This document shows, in pieces, positions 7,780-15,915 of a stretch of DNA of 64,000 nt. The stretch covers positions 1,612,001 to 1,676,000 of the forward strand of contig NZ_CANOOQ010000001.1 in assembly GCF_947568225.1 (NCBI RefSeq), written 5' to 3'. How positions within the stretch are numbered: the first letter of the stretch is position 1; each line of letters starts with the position of its first letter. The notes below the pieces were generated by a model. It did not search any database, was not told the origin of the DNA, and saw nothing but the letters and a program-made list of their open reading frames with translations. The position numbers were made by a program, and so were the translations under genes. This stretch comes from Faecalispora anaeroviscerum. Lineage in GTDB: Bacteria; Bacillota; Clostridia; Oscillospirales; Acutalibacteraceae.

Positions 7780-9483
7780 TCAGAAATTATTGCCCGCGGT
7801 GGAAAGCTGTGCGCGGTTGATGGCACACACGATTCCCTTGATGGACGCGAGGCTGATGTTATTGTCGAGTCCCACGCCGAATACGGTCTTGTAGTCCGGG
7901 GTGGTCAGCTGAATATACGACAGCGCCTTCGAATCCGCTCCTTTGGAAACTGCGTGCTCGTGGTACGATACAAAGCGGTAATCTTTAATGCCTACGCCGC
8001 CCAGCGCCTTAAAGAACGCATCGATGGGGCCGTTGCCCGTCCCGCTGATCTTGTGATCCTCATGGTGAAAGCGCAGAACACCGTCAAAGTGAACGATGGT
8101 TTCGCCGTCGTCTTCGTTTTCCTCATGCACCCGGTAGCTCTTGAGGTTGTACGGGTAGCGAATTTCGAGGTACTCCTTCTGGAACAAATCGAAAATTTCC
8201 TGTGGCTGCAGCTCGCGGCCCACGTTGTCGCAGGCGGTTTGCACCACCATGCCGAACTCGGGGTACATCTCCTTCGGCAGGTTGTAGCCGAACATCTGCT
8301 GCATAATAAACGCCGCTCCGCCCTTGCCGGACTGGCTGTTGATGCGGATGATCGGCTCGTACTCGCGGCCCACATCCGCCGGGTCGATGGGCAGATAGGG
8401 AACCTGCCATACCGGAGAGCGGCTCTTCTGCATGTAATCCACGCCTTTTTTAATGGCATCCTGATGCGAGCCGGAGAACGCGGTGAACACCAGCTCACCC
8501 GCGTAGGGATGCCGTTCGTGAACCCTCATTTTGGTGCAGGACTCGTACACCTTGCGGATCTTATTCATCTCGGTGAAATCCAGCCCGGAATCAACACCCT
8601 GCGTGTACAGATTCATCGCGACAACCATCACGTCGGCATTGCCCGTGCGCTCGCCGTTGCCGAAGATGGTACCCTCCACGCGCTCGGCTCCGGCCATCAT
8701 GCCCAGCTCTGTCGCGGCCACAGCGCAGCCGCGGTCGTTATGGGGATGGATGCTGATAATCGCGCGGTCGCGACCCTTTAAATGCCGGCAGAAATATTCA
8801 ATCTGGTCCGCGTAGCAGTTGGGGGTGCTGCCCTCCACTGTGCTGGGCAGGTTCAAAATCACTGGTTTCTCCGGTGTGGCGCCCAGCTCGTCGAGCACAT
8901 GCTCGCAGATACGCACGGCGTTATCCATTTCGGTGCCGGTAAAGCTCTCGGGCGAATACTCATAGCGGATATTCGCTCCGCTCTTCTCGATTTCCTCCTC
9001 CGTCAGCTCGCGGATCAACTTTGCGCCCTTGACGGCGATATCGATGATACCGTCCATGTCGGTGTTGAACACAACCTTGCGCTGCAGGGTGGAGGTGGAA
9101 TTGTAAAAATGAACGATGACATTCTTCGCACCGGAAATCGCCTCGAACGTTTTGTGGATCAGATGCGGGCGAGCCTGCACCAGCACCTGAACGGTCACGT
9201 CGTCGGGAATCAGGTTTCGATCGATTAGGGTGCGAAGCATCTCATATTCCGTTTCGGAGGCGGACGGGAAGCCCACCTCAATCTCTTTAAAGCCGATGTC
9301 TACCAGCGTTTGGAAGAACAAAAGCTTTTCATCCAGATTCATCGGGTTGACGAGTGCCTGGTTGCCGTCGCGCAGATCTACGCTGCACCAGACGGGTGCT
9401 TTGTCAATCACCTTTTCGGGCCATTGACGATCGGGCAGACGAACCGGCTGAAAGGGAATGTACTTTTGATAGCCTGTTACCAT
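7780..9483 (-). CDS. leuA: 2-isopropylmalate synthase
   Basis: The first committed enzyme of leucine synthesis, condensing acetyl-CoA with 2-oxoisovalerate. The ~567-residue length and the start (YQKYIPFQPVRLPDRQWPEK) match the longer LeuA subclass. Motifs: WCSVDLRDGNQALVNPM at the active site, SIHPHNDRGCAVAATELGMMAGAERVEGT with the metal histidines, and a C-terminal regulatory domain that normally gives leucine feedback inhibition. I start at ATG 9483, which follows AAAGGAGAG; an upstream in-frame extension to 9507 has no site. It sits behind a Leu T-box. Confidence 0.96.
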   Translation of the reverse strand: MVTGYQKYIPFQPVRLPDRQWPEKVIDKAPVWCSVDLRDGNQALVNPMNLDEKLLFFQTLVDIGFKEIEVGFPSASETEYEMLRTLIDRNLIPDDVTVQVLVQARPHLIHKTFEAISGAKNVIVHFYNSTSTLQRKVVFNTDMDGIIDIAVKGAKLIRELTEEEIEKSGANIRYEYSPESFTGTEMDNAVRICEHVLDELGATPEKPVILNLPSTVEGSTPNCYADQIEYFCRHLKGRDRAIISIHPHNDRGCAVAATELGMMAGAERVEGTIFGNGERTGNADVMVVAMNLYTQGVDSGLDFTEMNKIRKVYESCTKMRVHERHPYAGELVFTAFSGSHQDAIKKGVDYMQKSRSPVWQVPYLPIDPADVGREYEPIIRINSQSGKGGAAFIMQQMFGYNLPKEMYPEFGMVVQTACDNVGRELQPQEIFDLFQKEYLEIRYPYNLKSYRVHEENEDDGETIVHFDGVLRFHHEDHKISGTGNGPIDAFFKALGGVGIKDYRFVSYHEHAVSKGADSKALSYIQLTTPDYKTVFGVGLDNNISLASIKGIVCAINRAQLSTAGNNF

Positions 9484-9585
9484 AATCAATCTCTCCTTTA
9501 TAACCATAAATCGTTCCGCTGAGAAAAGAGCGGTTGATGTTCCATCAATTTACTTGTTGCGTAAATTGAAAAGAAATCAAAAAAA

Positions 9586-9886
9586 GCCCCTGACTCAGCT
9601 CATGCTGAGTCAGGGGCGAATTTGCTGAAAACAAACCCGCGGTACCACCCTGATTCGGAAATCCGCTCGCGCGGAAAGCCCTTAAAAAGCCTCTGACAAG
9701 GCTCCGGCTGATAACGCTGCCTACTGCGTTCGGCCTTACTGAAACGTTCTTCAGGCCGACGACTCCGGGATGAGCTATTCACACAAGGCTCCGCACCGGC
9801 TCGCACCAACCGCCGGCTCTCTGACTGCTTTGCCAAATGTCTTTTTCCCTTCGATGTCTTTGGGGGACCAAATGGTCTATGAAATT
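9586..9886 (-). ncRNA. T-box riboswitch, leucine (CUC specifier), upstream of leuA
   Basis: On the minus strand the leader contains the canonical T-box AGGGTGGTACCGCGGG (9651-9636). A GC-rich terminator follows (9617-9586; 14-base stem and T-run), and the T-box/antiterminator would compete with it. The Stem I region (GAGCCGGCGG..., CCGGAGTCG, AGTAAGGCC) shows the usual loops. The specifier bulge reads GAATAGCTCATC, giving CUC, a leucine codon, at 9774-9772. Uncharged tRNA-Leu would bind and allow read-through into leuA. Confidence 0.95.
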
Positions 9887-9892
9887 GTTATT

Positions 9893-9921
9893 ATTATATG
9901 AGCCGGTTTTGGTTTTGTCAA
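9893..9921 (-). promoter_or_regulatory. Consensus sigma-A promoter of the leu T-box operon
   Basis: Perfect -35 TTGACA (9921-9916), 17-base spacer and perfect -10 TATAAT (9898-9893) on the minus strand, starting just after the histidine-phosphatase stop codon. Transcription should start near 9886. Confidence 0.85.
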
Positions 9922-9924
9922 CCC

Positions 9925-10626
9925 CTATTTTTCTTCCTCTTCTGTTCCGTAAGCCCGGCTCGCCGCTTCGCGTGCCAAATCGACAACCGTATGCTCGCGC
10001 AAAACGCCCGGCTCACCCTGCGGAATGGTCGCGATCACCTCCGCCACCATCGAGCGCATCCACAGCCCCGGAGTCACGCGCAGCGTATATCCGCAGCCCG
10101 GTTCGGTCATCCACTCGTAAGCGGAGGCCCGGGGCAGACCATAGGTGGAAAGCAGGGCCATCATCACCCCGCCGTGCGTCACCACCGCCGCGCTCGTTGT
10201 GCCGGAGCGCAAAAGCTCCTCCACCAGCTGCTCAAACGCGGAACACACCCGGTATAAAAATGCGCGGCTGTCTTCGCCGTTCGGCGGCGCGGCTTTCTGA
10301 CCGCTCTCCATCCAGTGCAGGAACGCGGGGTCGCCCTCCAGTTCTTTGGCTGTTTTGCCCTCCCAGTCTCCAAAATCGCATTCCCGCAGGCCGTCGAGCA
10401 GCACCGGTTTTGCGTTGGGGTACAGTATTTGCATCGTCTGAACGCAGCGGCCAAGGGGACTGCTGTAATACGCCTGTGCCGCCGGGTACTCCTGCTTCTG
10501 TTTGATCTGCAATAATTGCTCGATTCCCTGCTCGCAGAGGGGCGAATCTGTGCTGCCCACATACTGACCAAGCACGTTCCCCTCGGCCACTCCGTGGCGG
10601 ATCAGATGGATGAGATATGATTTCAT
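9925..10626 (-). CDS. Histidine phosphatase family protein
   Basis: A 233-residue member of the phosphoglycerate-mutase-like histidine phosphatase superfamily. The phosphorylated histidine lies in LIHLIRHGVAEGN. The second catalytic block is VVTHGGVMMALL and the acid/base region is LRECDFGDWEGKTAKELEGDP. The C-terminal ~60 residues (WMTEPGCGYTLRVTPGLW) are typical of small broad-specificity clostridial phosphatases. Substrate cannot be assigned. It reads on the minus strand just before the leu operon, which has its own promoter immediately after the stop codon. Confidence 0.9.
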   Translation of the reverse strand: MKSYLIHLIRHGVAEGNVLGQYVGSTDSPLCEQGIEQLLQIKQKQEYPAAQAYYSSPLGRCVQTMQILYPNAKPVLLDGLRECDFGDWEGKTAKELEGDPAFLHWMESGQKAAPPNGEDSRAFLYRVCSAFEQLVEELLRSGTTSAAVVTHGGVMMALLSTYGLPRASAYEWMTEPGCGYTLRVTPGLWMRSMVAEVIATIPQGEPGVLREHTVVDLAREAASRAYGTEEEEK

Positions 10627-10669
10627 AAGATATTGCTCCTTTTTTCATTCTTCCTACGACATCTAGCGG

Positions 10670-10710
10670 TTTACAATCCGTTGTATTTGTTATATACTTT
10701 ACAATACGTT
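10670..10710 (+). promoter_or_regulatory. Promoter with paired operator-like repeats before the XRE gene
   Basis: TTTACA (10670-10675), a 17-base spacer and TATACT (10693-10698) form a sigma-A promoter. A 13-base near-identical repeat, TTTACAATCCGTT (10670-10682) and TTTACAATACGTT (10698-10710), overlaps the -35 and starts at the end of the -10, 28 bases apart. This fits autorepression by the XRE protein encoded downstream. Confidence 0.6.
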
Positions 10711-10745
10711 AAAGTACCACAAATTTCGACGGGGGTTTTTCCGAC

Positions 10746-11450
10746 ATGAACAGTAATTTTCCCAGAATTATGACATTACTGCGGAAAGAACAGGGATACA
10801 GTCAAAAAAAGGTAGCGGAAGAGCTGGGTGTTTCACAGGCCCTGCTGTCGCACTACGAAAAGGGCATCCGCGAATGCGGGCTGGATTTTGTCGTGCGCGC
10901 CGCGGATTTTTACAATGTTTCCTGCGATTATCTGCTGGGGCGTACCCCTGACCGCAGCGGAGCGACCCTGACCGTGGAGGATATTCCCGAGCCGGACGCC
11001 GTCGGGAAGGAAAATGTAATGAAAGGCAGCCTGCTGCCTGTTTTAAATAAAAAGCTGCTCGCCAACTCGCTGAACATTATTTTCAGCCTGCTGCAAAAGT
11101 GTGGGAACAAGGCGCTCACCACCGAGATTTCGGCCTGCCTGACTCTCTCGGTTTACAAGGCGTTCCGGATTTTGTATTCGGCAAACCCGAAAAACCCGCG
11201 AGGCATGTTCGCCTCGCCGCCCGGCCTTGAGCGAGGCCTTTCGGACGCCGCACTGGCAATTGCTCAGGCCAACGCAGAATACGTGGCCGGCGGCGAGGAT
11301 TTGGAGCAGGAAAAGGGCTTGAAAAAAGATCAGGCACCCGTGCTTTCTCCCGAGCTGATTCAAGAACAGTACCCACTGTTCGCCGGCTCGCTGTTCCACC
11401 TTGTTCAAAGTGCAGAATCGCGCATGGGTATGAAAAACCCGGAAAAATGA
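10746..11450 (+). CDS. XRE family helix-turn-helix regulator
   Basis: A 234-residue protein with an N-terminal HTH_3 domain (residues ~6-62: GYSQKKVAEELGVSQALLSHYEKGIRE, then DFVVRAADFYNVSCDYLLGRT). A ~165-residue C-terminal region rich in Ala/Leu is not recognised and may sense a ligand or oligomerise. The ATG is preceded by a G-rich stretch (GGGGG). The promoter carries two repeated boxes that suggest autoregulation. A strong terminator follows, so it is a single-gene unit. Confidence 0.88.
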   Translation: MNSNFPRIMTLLRKEQGYSQKKVAEELGVSQALLSHYEKGIRECGLDFVVRAADFYNVSCDYLLGRTPDRSGATLTVEDIPEPDAVGKENVMKGSLLPVLNKKLLANSLNIIFSLLQKCGNKALTTEISACLTLSVYKAFRILYSANPKNPRGMFASPPGLERGLSDAALAIAQANAEYVAGGEDLEQEKGLKKDQAPVLSPELIQEQYPLFAGSLFHLVQSAESRMGMKNPEK

Positions 11451-11491
11451 TCCTTTGGGGCATATCATAACAAATTCATCAGACAATTGCA

Positions 11492-11526
11492 AACCGCCAC
11501 GGGAGTCTTCCCGAGGCGGTTTTTGT
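11492..11526 (+). terminator. Terminator after the XRE gene
   Basis: Stem AACCGCC / GGCGGTT with an inner GGGA / TCCC pair, followed by TTTTTG. Confidence 0.85.
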
Positions 11527-11658
11527 ATACAATTTGTATATTTCCATATTTTTATCGACAAAAAGTACGGAATGTATTTTATCTTCTGAAAATTAACCGC
11601 TTTTTCGCTCTATCAATAATAGTTATACTTTGAGCTTTGCGGCAAGTAAATCAAGCAC

Positions 11659-11883
11659 TTATGCTTGCTTCTCCTGTTCCTCTGTTTTTTGAAACAGAAC
11701 ATTTTTCTCTTTCAAAGATATTTTCTCAACCTCATAGCCGTACTCCTTAGCTTCTTTTTTATAATTCAAAAAAGAATGGTCAATCTCAAAGCCGAGGATG
11801 TTTTTGATGTCTTCAAAGGAGAGCCTAAGCGGGCTGCGGCCATCCTCTTTTAGATTCTTCCATAAGGGATCATATTTACTCAT
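11659..11883 (-). CDS. Small hypothetical protein
   Basis: A 74-residue, charged soluble protein starting MSKYDPLWKNLKEDGR and containing LSFEDIKNILGFEIDHSFLNYKKEAKEYGYEV. The pattern of a short helix followed by an FEDIKNILG segment resembles small clostridial/bacillar proteins of unknown function with a winged-helix-like core. ATG 11883 follows AGAGAGCAG; an in-frame extension to 11970 is less likely. It sits alone between the XRE gene and the GH3 gene. Confidence 0.65.
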   Translation of the reverse strand: MSKYDPLWKNLKEDGRSPLRLSFEDIKNILGFEIDHSFLNYKKEAKEYGYEVEKISLKEKNVLFQKTEEQEKQA

Positions 11884-11991
11884 TTGCACTGCTCTCTTTC
11901 GCTTTGTGGTACGCACGAAAGCCATTGCACTCCGCGCGTAGGAATATTTCATACAGAATGATTGATTCAAAAAAATACAAGAAGGGCATTT

Positions 11992-13260
11992 TCAGTTCAT
12001 AATACCCATTGTATATTTCCAGGCTAGAATGCGCAGCACACTTTCGTCCAGCCGTTCCTGAGAAACAGAACCGTCCTGCACGGCGGCATACAACGCATCG
12101 AAATCCCCCGAACTATCGGTAGAAAGCAGCAGATCATTCCCCGCCAGAAAGGCTGTGGGCGCGGCAGAACTCTCCCCGACCTTATCGCGCAACCCCTGCA
12201 TGGCCAGATCGTCCGTCATCACAATTCCGGTAAATTTCAGCTCCTCGCGCAGAATGCGGTGTACCTCCGGCGACAGGGATGCCGGATTCTTCGCGTCCAT
12301 CGCCGTTACAATGTTATGCGACACCAGTACGCACTGCGCGCCGGCATCAATGCCCGCCTGGAACGGCAGAAAATCGCTGTCGCGGAACGTTGCCAGATCA
12401 CGGTTGTCCGTCACTACTCCAGTATGCGTATCCGGATTGCTGTCGTACCCCGGGAAGTGCTTGAGCGTGCTGGAAAGCTGCTTGCTGTTCGCGGCCTGCA
12501 CCACCGTTTTGACAAACTCCGCGGTGCGCGTTCCGTTTCGGGCAAACGCACGGGGGAACATATAGGCACTTCTGTCAAAGGTTACGTCCGCTACGGGGGC
12601 AAGATTTACATTTAGGCCATAAGACAGCAACAGATCAGCTTTCTCAAGCGTATCCTGACGGATGCTGTCCATACCGCCGTTTGCGTAGACTACCTGCGGT
12701 GAATTGAATTTTTTCGGCGCCAAGGCGGAGAACTGGCTAACCCGTGTGACGGTGCCGCCTTCTTCATCCACAGCCAGCGCCATCTTGATTTTGCTGGCAT
12801 CCTGATACCCCTTCAACATGCTGCGCACCTGCTCCGGCGTTTTATCCTTGAAGCTGTCGCTCATGAGGAAAAAGCCGCCCGGCTGATACTCGGTTACCGT
12901 CTGCACATCCCCTTCGGTTGGCGCACGGAACAAAAAGACCTGTCCCACTTTTTCCTTCAGAGACATGCCCGCCAGCGTTTGTGCGGCCTTAGGGTAAGCA
13001 TCCTTAAAGATTCCCGTCCCTTCCACCACCGGCACGGAAGATGCCTGAGAAGCGATCTCCGACGACTGCGCCTGCGATGCCTGGGAAGAGGAACCCGTCT
13101 GCGGGGTGCTCGGCACCGGATTTTTTGCCGCAAACGGCGAAAAAGGGCCGAATAGAGCAAACGCCCCCGCCCCTGCCAGCAGAACACCTGCCAGCAGGAC
13201 CATGGGGACGACGTTTTTTCTTTGTTTGGAATATTGCGGTGTGTAATGCTTTCTTCTCAC
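11992..13260 (-). CDS. Glycoside hydrolase family 3 (NagZ-like beta-N-acetylhexosaminidase)
   Basis: A 422-residue GH3 N-terminal domain protein with a single N-terminal membrane anchor (VVPMVLLAGVLLAGAGAFALFG) and a Ser/Gln-rich linker, so it acts outside the membrane. Motifs: VGQVFLFRAPTEG, LALAVDEEGGTVTR, the histidine loop LKHFPGYDSNPDTHTG and the nucleophile block GIVMTDDLAMQGL. Relatives release N-acetylglucosamine from muropeptides, but the exact substrate is inferred. It starts with GTG at 13260 overlapping the glgA stop by four bases, so it is the last gene of the glycogen operon. The second GH3 domain is absent, as in NagZ. Confidence 0.9.
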   Translation of the reverse strand: MRRKHYTPQYSKQRKNVVPMVLLAGVLLAGAGAFALFGPFSPFAAKNPVPSTPQTGSSSQASQAQSSEIASQASSVPVVEGTGIFKDAYPKAAQTLAGMSLKEKVGQVFLFRAPTEGDVQTVTEYQPGGFFLMSDSFKDKTPEQVRSMLKGYQDASKIKMALAVDEEGGTVTRVSQFSALAPKKFNSPQVVYANGGMDSIRQDTLEKADLLLSYGLNVNLAPVADVTFDRSAYMFPRAFARNGTRTAEFVKTVVQAANSKQLSSTLKHFPGYDSNPDTHTGVVTDNRDLATFRDSDFLPFQAGIDAGAQCVLVSHNIVTAMDAKNPASLSPEVHRILREELKFTGIVMTDDLAMQGLRDKVGESSAAPTAFLAGNDLLLSTDSSGDFDALYAAVQDGSVSQERLDESVLRILAWKYTMGIMN

Positions 13261-14684
13261 TGTTTCAGCAGCTCCCTGTAAAGTCGGATGTATTCATTGG
13301 CTGAATGGCCCCAGCTGTTGTCGCATGCCATTGCACGGCGTACCAGAATCTCCCAGCCCTCTTTCTTGGCGTAGCCCTCCAGCGCGCGGTACAAAGCGTA
13401 CACCATGTCTCCGCTGTCGTAGGTCTGGAAGGTAAAACCGTTGCCCTCGCCGTCGCCGCTGTCCTGAATCGAATCCTTCAGGCCGCCGGTCTCGCGGACA
13501 ACCGGGATGGTGCCATAGCGCAGAGCAATCATTTGTGAAAGGCCGCAAGGCTCGCTCTTAGAAGGCATGAGGAAAATATCGCAGCCCGCGTACACACGGC
13601 GGGAAACCTCCGGCACAAAGCCGATATACGCGCACACACGGCCGGGATAACGACCCTGCATGTCGCGGAAAAAGCTCTCGTACTCATAATCACCGGAGCC
13701 GAGCAGCACAAACTGTGCGTCCGTTTCCGCCATGACCCGCTCAAACGAGTCGCGCACCAGATCAAGACCCTTCTGCGCGACCAACCGGGTCACCATGCCA
13801 ATGAGAGGGGTATCCGCCTCCTGCGCAAGGCCAAGCTGCTCCTGCAGCATGCGCTTGTTCTCTGCCTTACCGGATAGATCCTCCGCGCTGAACGGCGCCG
13901 CCAGAGTGTCGTCATTCATCGGGTCATAATGTACAATATCAATCCCGTTCAGAATGCCGGAAAGCTTCCATGAGCGTGAGCTGAGAATTCCCTCAAGCCC
14001 ATACGCGAACCAGGGGTCCAGAATCTCCTGGGCATAGGTGGGGCTTACGGTCGTTACCCAATTGGCGCACTCAATGCCGCCCTTGAGCATATTGACGCAG
14101 TCATCATATTCCAGTAGCTGCGCGGCGGAATCCGGAACTCCCAGAACATCGCGCACCAGCTCCATACCATATTTTCCCTGATACTGAATATTATGGATCG
14201 TCATTACCGTCTTGATTCCCTCATACCAGGGATTATTTGCATAAAACAGACGAAAATATACCGGAACCATTGCGGTCTGCCAGTCGTTGCAGTGGATCAC
14301 ATCGGGCTTAAAATCGATGGCAGGCAGCATTTCGAGCGCCGCGCGAGATAAAAAGGCGAACCGCTCCGCGTCGTCGTAATGGCCGTACAGGCCGGGGCGC
14401 TTAAAATAATACTGGTTGTCGATCAAATAGTAAATTACCCCGCCCGCTTTTGCTTCAAACACACCGCAATACTGTCTGCGCCACGCCACCGGCACGGAAA
14501 GACTGGTTACAAAGTGCATCTGGTCACGCAGCTCCTGCGGAATATCGTCGTAGAGCGGCATTACGACCCGGCAGCCAATCAGGCGGCGGCGCAGGGCCTG
14601 TGGCAAAGAGCCGGCCACGTCACCCAATCCTCCTGTGACGGCAAAGGGTAAGGCTTCACTCGTGCAATATAATACTTTCATCAC
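13257..14684 (-). CDS. glgA: Glycogen synthase
   Basis: A 475-residue ADP-glucose-dependent GT5 glycogen synthase. Features: N-terminal MKVLYCTSEALPFAVTGGLGDVAGSLP (written here only as position 2-27; the usual lysine before TGGLGD is replaced by valine, which occurs in the family), HCNDWQTAMVPVY, TIHNIQYQGKYG, and the C-terminal VTRLVAQKGLDLV and PSKSEPCGLSQMIALRYGTI with the catalytic glutamate. It elongates alpha-1,4 glucan from the product of GlgC. It follows glgD in the operon. Confidence 0.96.
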   Translation of the reverse strand: MMKVLYCTSEALPFAVTGGLGDVAGSLPQALRRRLIGCRVVMPLYDDIPQELRDQMHFVTSLSVPVAWRRQYCGVFEAKAGGVIYYLIDNQYYFKRPGLYGHYDDAERFAFLSRAALEMLPAIDFKPDVIHCNDWQTAMVPVYFRLFYANNPWYEGIKTVMTIHNIQYQGKYGMELVRDVLGVPDSAAQLLEYDDCVNMLKGGIECANWVTTVSPTYAQEILDPWFAYGLEGILSSRSWKLSGILNGIDIVHYDPMNDDTLAAPFSAEDLSGKAENKRMLQEQLGLAQEADTPLIGMVTRLVAQKGLDLVRDSFERVMAETDAQFVLLGSGDYEYESFFRDMQGRYPGRVCAYIGFVPEVSRRVYAGCDIFLMPSKSEPCGLSQMIALRYGTIPVVRETGGLKDSIQDSGDGEGNGFTFQTYDSGDMVYALYRALEGYAKKEGWEILVRRAMACDNSWGHSANEYIRLYRELLKQ

Positions 14685-14716
14685 TACGCCTCCTGTCAGT
14701 TACACAAACCATCCAA

Positions 14717-14785
14717 AAAACAGCAAAATGAAATTTCGCTTTCTTCCCGCCTATGGTGGGAGAAATGTCCCTTTTTGCCTGTTTT
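14717..14785. repeat. Palindromic intergenic repeat between glgD and glgA
   Basis: Inner arms TTTCTTCCCGCC / GGTGGGAGAAA with outer arms AAACAG-CAAAA / TTTTTGCCTGTTT. One of the dispersed palindrome copies. Confidence 0.65.
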
Positions 14786-14799
14786 ATGCAAGATTCGTA

Positions 14800-15915
14800 T
14801 TATACAATACTCCCCTTACTGATAAAGACCGGATAGGACTGGAATCCCATCAGAGAGCGTTCTTCCTTGATTTCTACATCCTTATCGATGACCACATAAT
14901 TCAGGTGACTGTCGCGGCCGATGAAGCTGTCCTGCATAATGACGCAATTTTCAAGCTTTGCACCCTTCGCCACCTTAACCCCACGGAACAGCACGCAATT
15001 GTGAACCTCACCGTCCACCTGGCAGCCGTCGGCCACCAGCGAATTGGTCACGTGGCAGCCCAGGCCATAGCGCGCGGGCATATCGTCGCGCACCTTGGTG
15101 TAGATGGGACGGTCAGGGCAGAAGAGCTGGGCGCGTACCTGCGGCAGCATCAACGCCATGTTGGCCTCAAAATACGCGTTCATGGAGTGGATAACCTGCA
15201 TAAAGCCGGTAAATTCATGAGCGTACACGCGGTAATGCGGAATGTTGCGCTGCAGCAGATCGCGCGGGAAATCGTACAGATTGCGGCTGATGCAATCCTC
15301 CACTAGCTTCATCAGCAATTGTCGGCCGATCAGGAGGATATTCATGCTGTAATTGCATTCTCCCTCCACGCGGGGATCAATCAGCATATCACGCACGCGG
15401 AATTCGGGGTCCAGCTGCAATACGCCAACGTTAGACACCTTTGGAGGAACCTTGCCAAACCGGTACACAATCGTAATATCCGCCTGCTTTTCCATATGGG
15501 CGGCAATCACTTTTTTGAGGTCAATGTTTGCGACAATATCGCAGTCGCTGAGCAGCACATATTCCTCTTTCGAGCTGGAAAGAAAACGGAACGCGGCCGA
15601 AAGCGAATCGATACGGCTGTTGGAAATCGAGCTTTGCGCCCCAAACGGCGGCAGCATATAAAGGCCCTCGCGTTTACGGGACAAATCCCATGCTTTGCCG
15701 GAGCCCAGATGATCCGTCAACGACTGGTAGTTGCTCTTGGTCATGACCCCGACCTTATTGATGCCGCAGTTGACCATATTGGAGAGAGGGAAATCGATCA
15801 GACGGTAACGCCCGCCGAACGGCACAGAGGCCATCGCGCGTTTTTCTGTCAGCTCACGCACTCTTTCTTCATGTACATTAGAGAACAATAACCCCACCAC
15901 ATTATTTCCGCGCAT
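14800..15915 (-). CDS. glgD: Glucose-1-phosphate adenylyltransferase subunit GlgD
   Basis: A 371-residue GlgC paralogue of the GlgD type: nucleotidyltransferase-like N-terminus (VPFGGRYRLIDFPLSNMVNCGI) and left-handed beta-helix C-terminus (NSLVADGCQVDGEVHNCVLF). The N-terminal GGxGxRL nucleotide loop of GlgC is degenerate here (NNVVGLLFSNVHEERV), consistent with a non-catalytic subunit that modulates GlgC. Start and glgC stop share one base, indicating translational coupling and a stoichiometric GlgC-GlgD complex. Confidence 0.95.
   Translation of the reverse strand: MRGNNVVGLLFSNVHEERVRELTEKRAMASVPFGGRYRLIDFPLSNMVNCGINKVGVMTKSNYQSLTDHLGSGKAWDLSRKREGLYMLPPFGAQSSISNSRIDSLSAAFRFLSSSKEEYVLLSDCDIVANIDLKKVIAAHMEKQADITIVYRFGKVPPKVSNVGVLQLDPEFRVRDMLIDPRVEGECNYSMNILLIGRQLLMKLVEDCISRNLYDFPRDLLQRNIPHYRVYAHEFTGFMQVIHSMNAYFEANMALMLPQVRAQLFCPDRPIYTKVRDDMPARYGLGCHVTNSLVADGCQVDGEVHNCVLFRGVKVAKGAKLENCVIMQDSFIGRDSHLNYVVIDKDVEIKEERSLMGFQSYPVFISKGSIV

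Noticed and set aside
9600..9836. 78-codon minus-strand frame over the leuA leader
   Set aside because: It is the T-box RNA read as protein.
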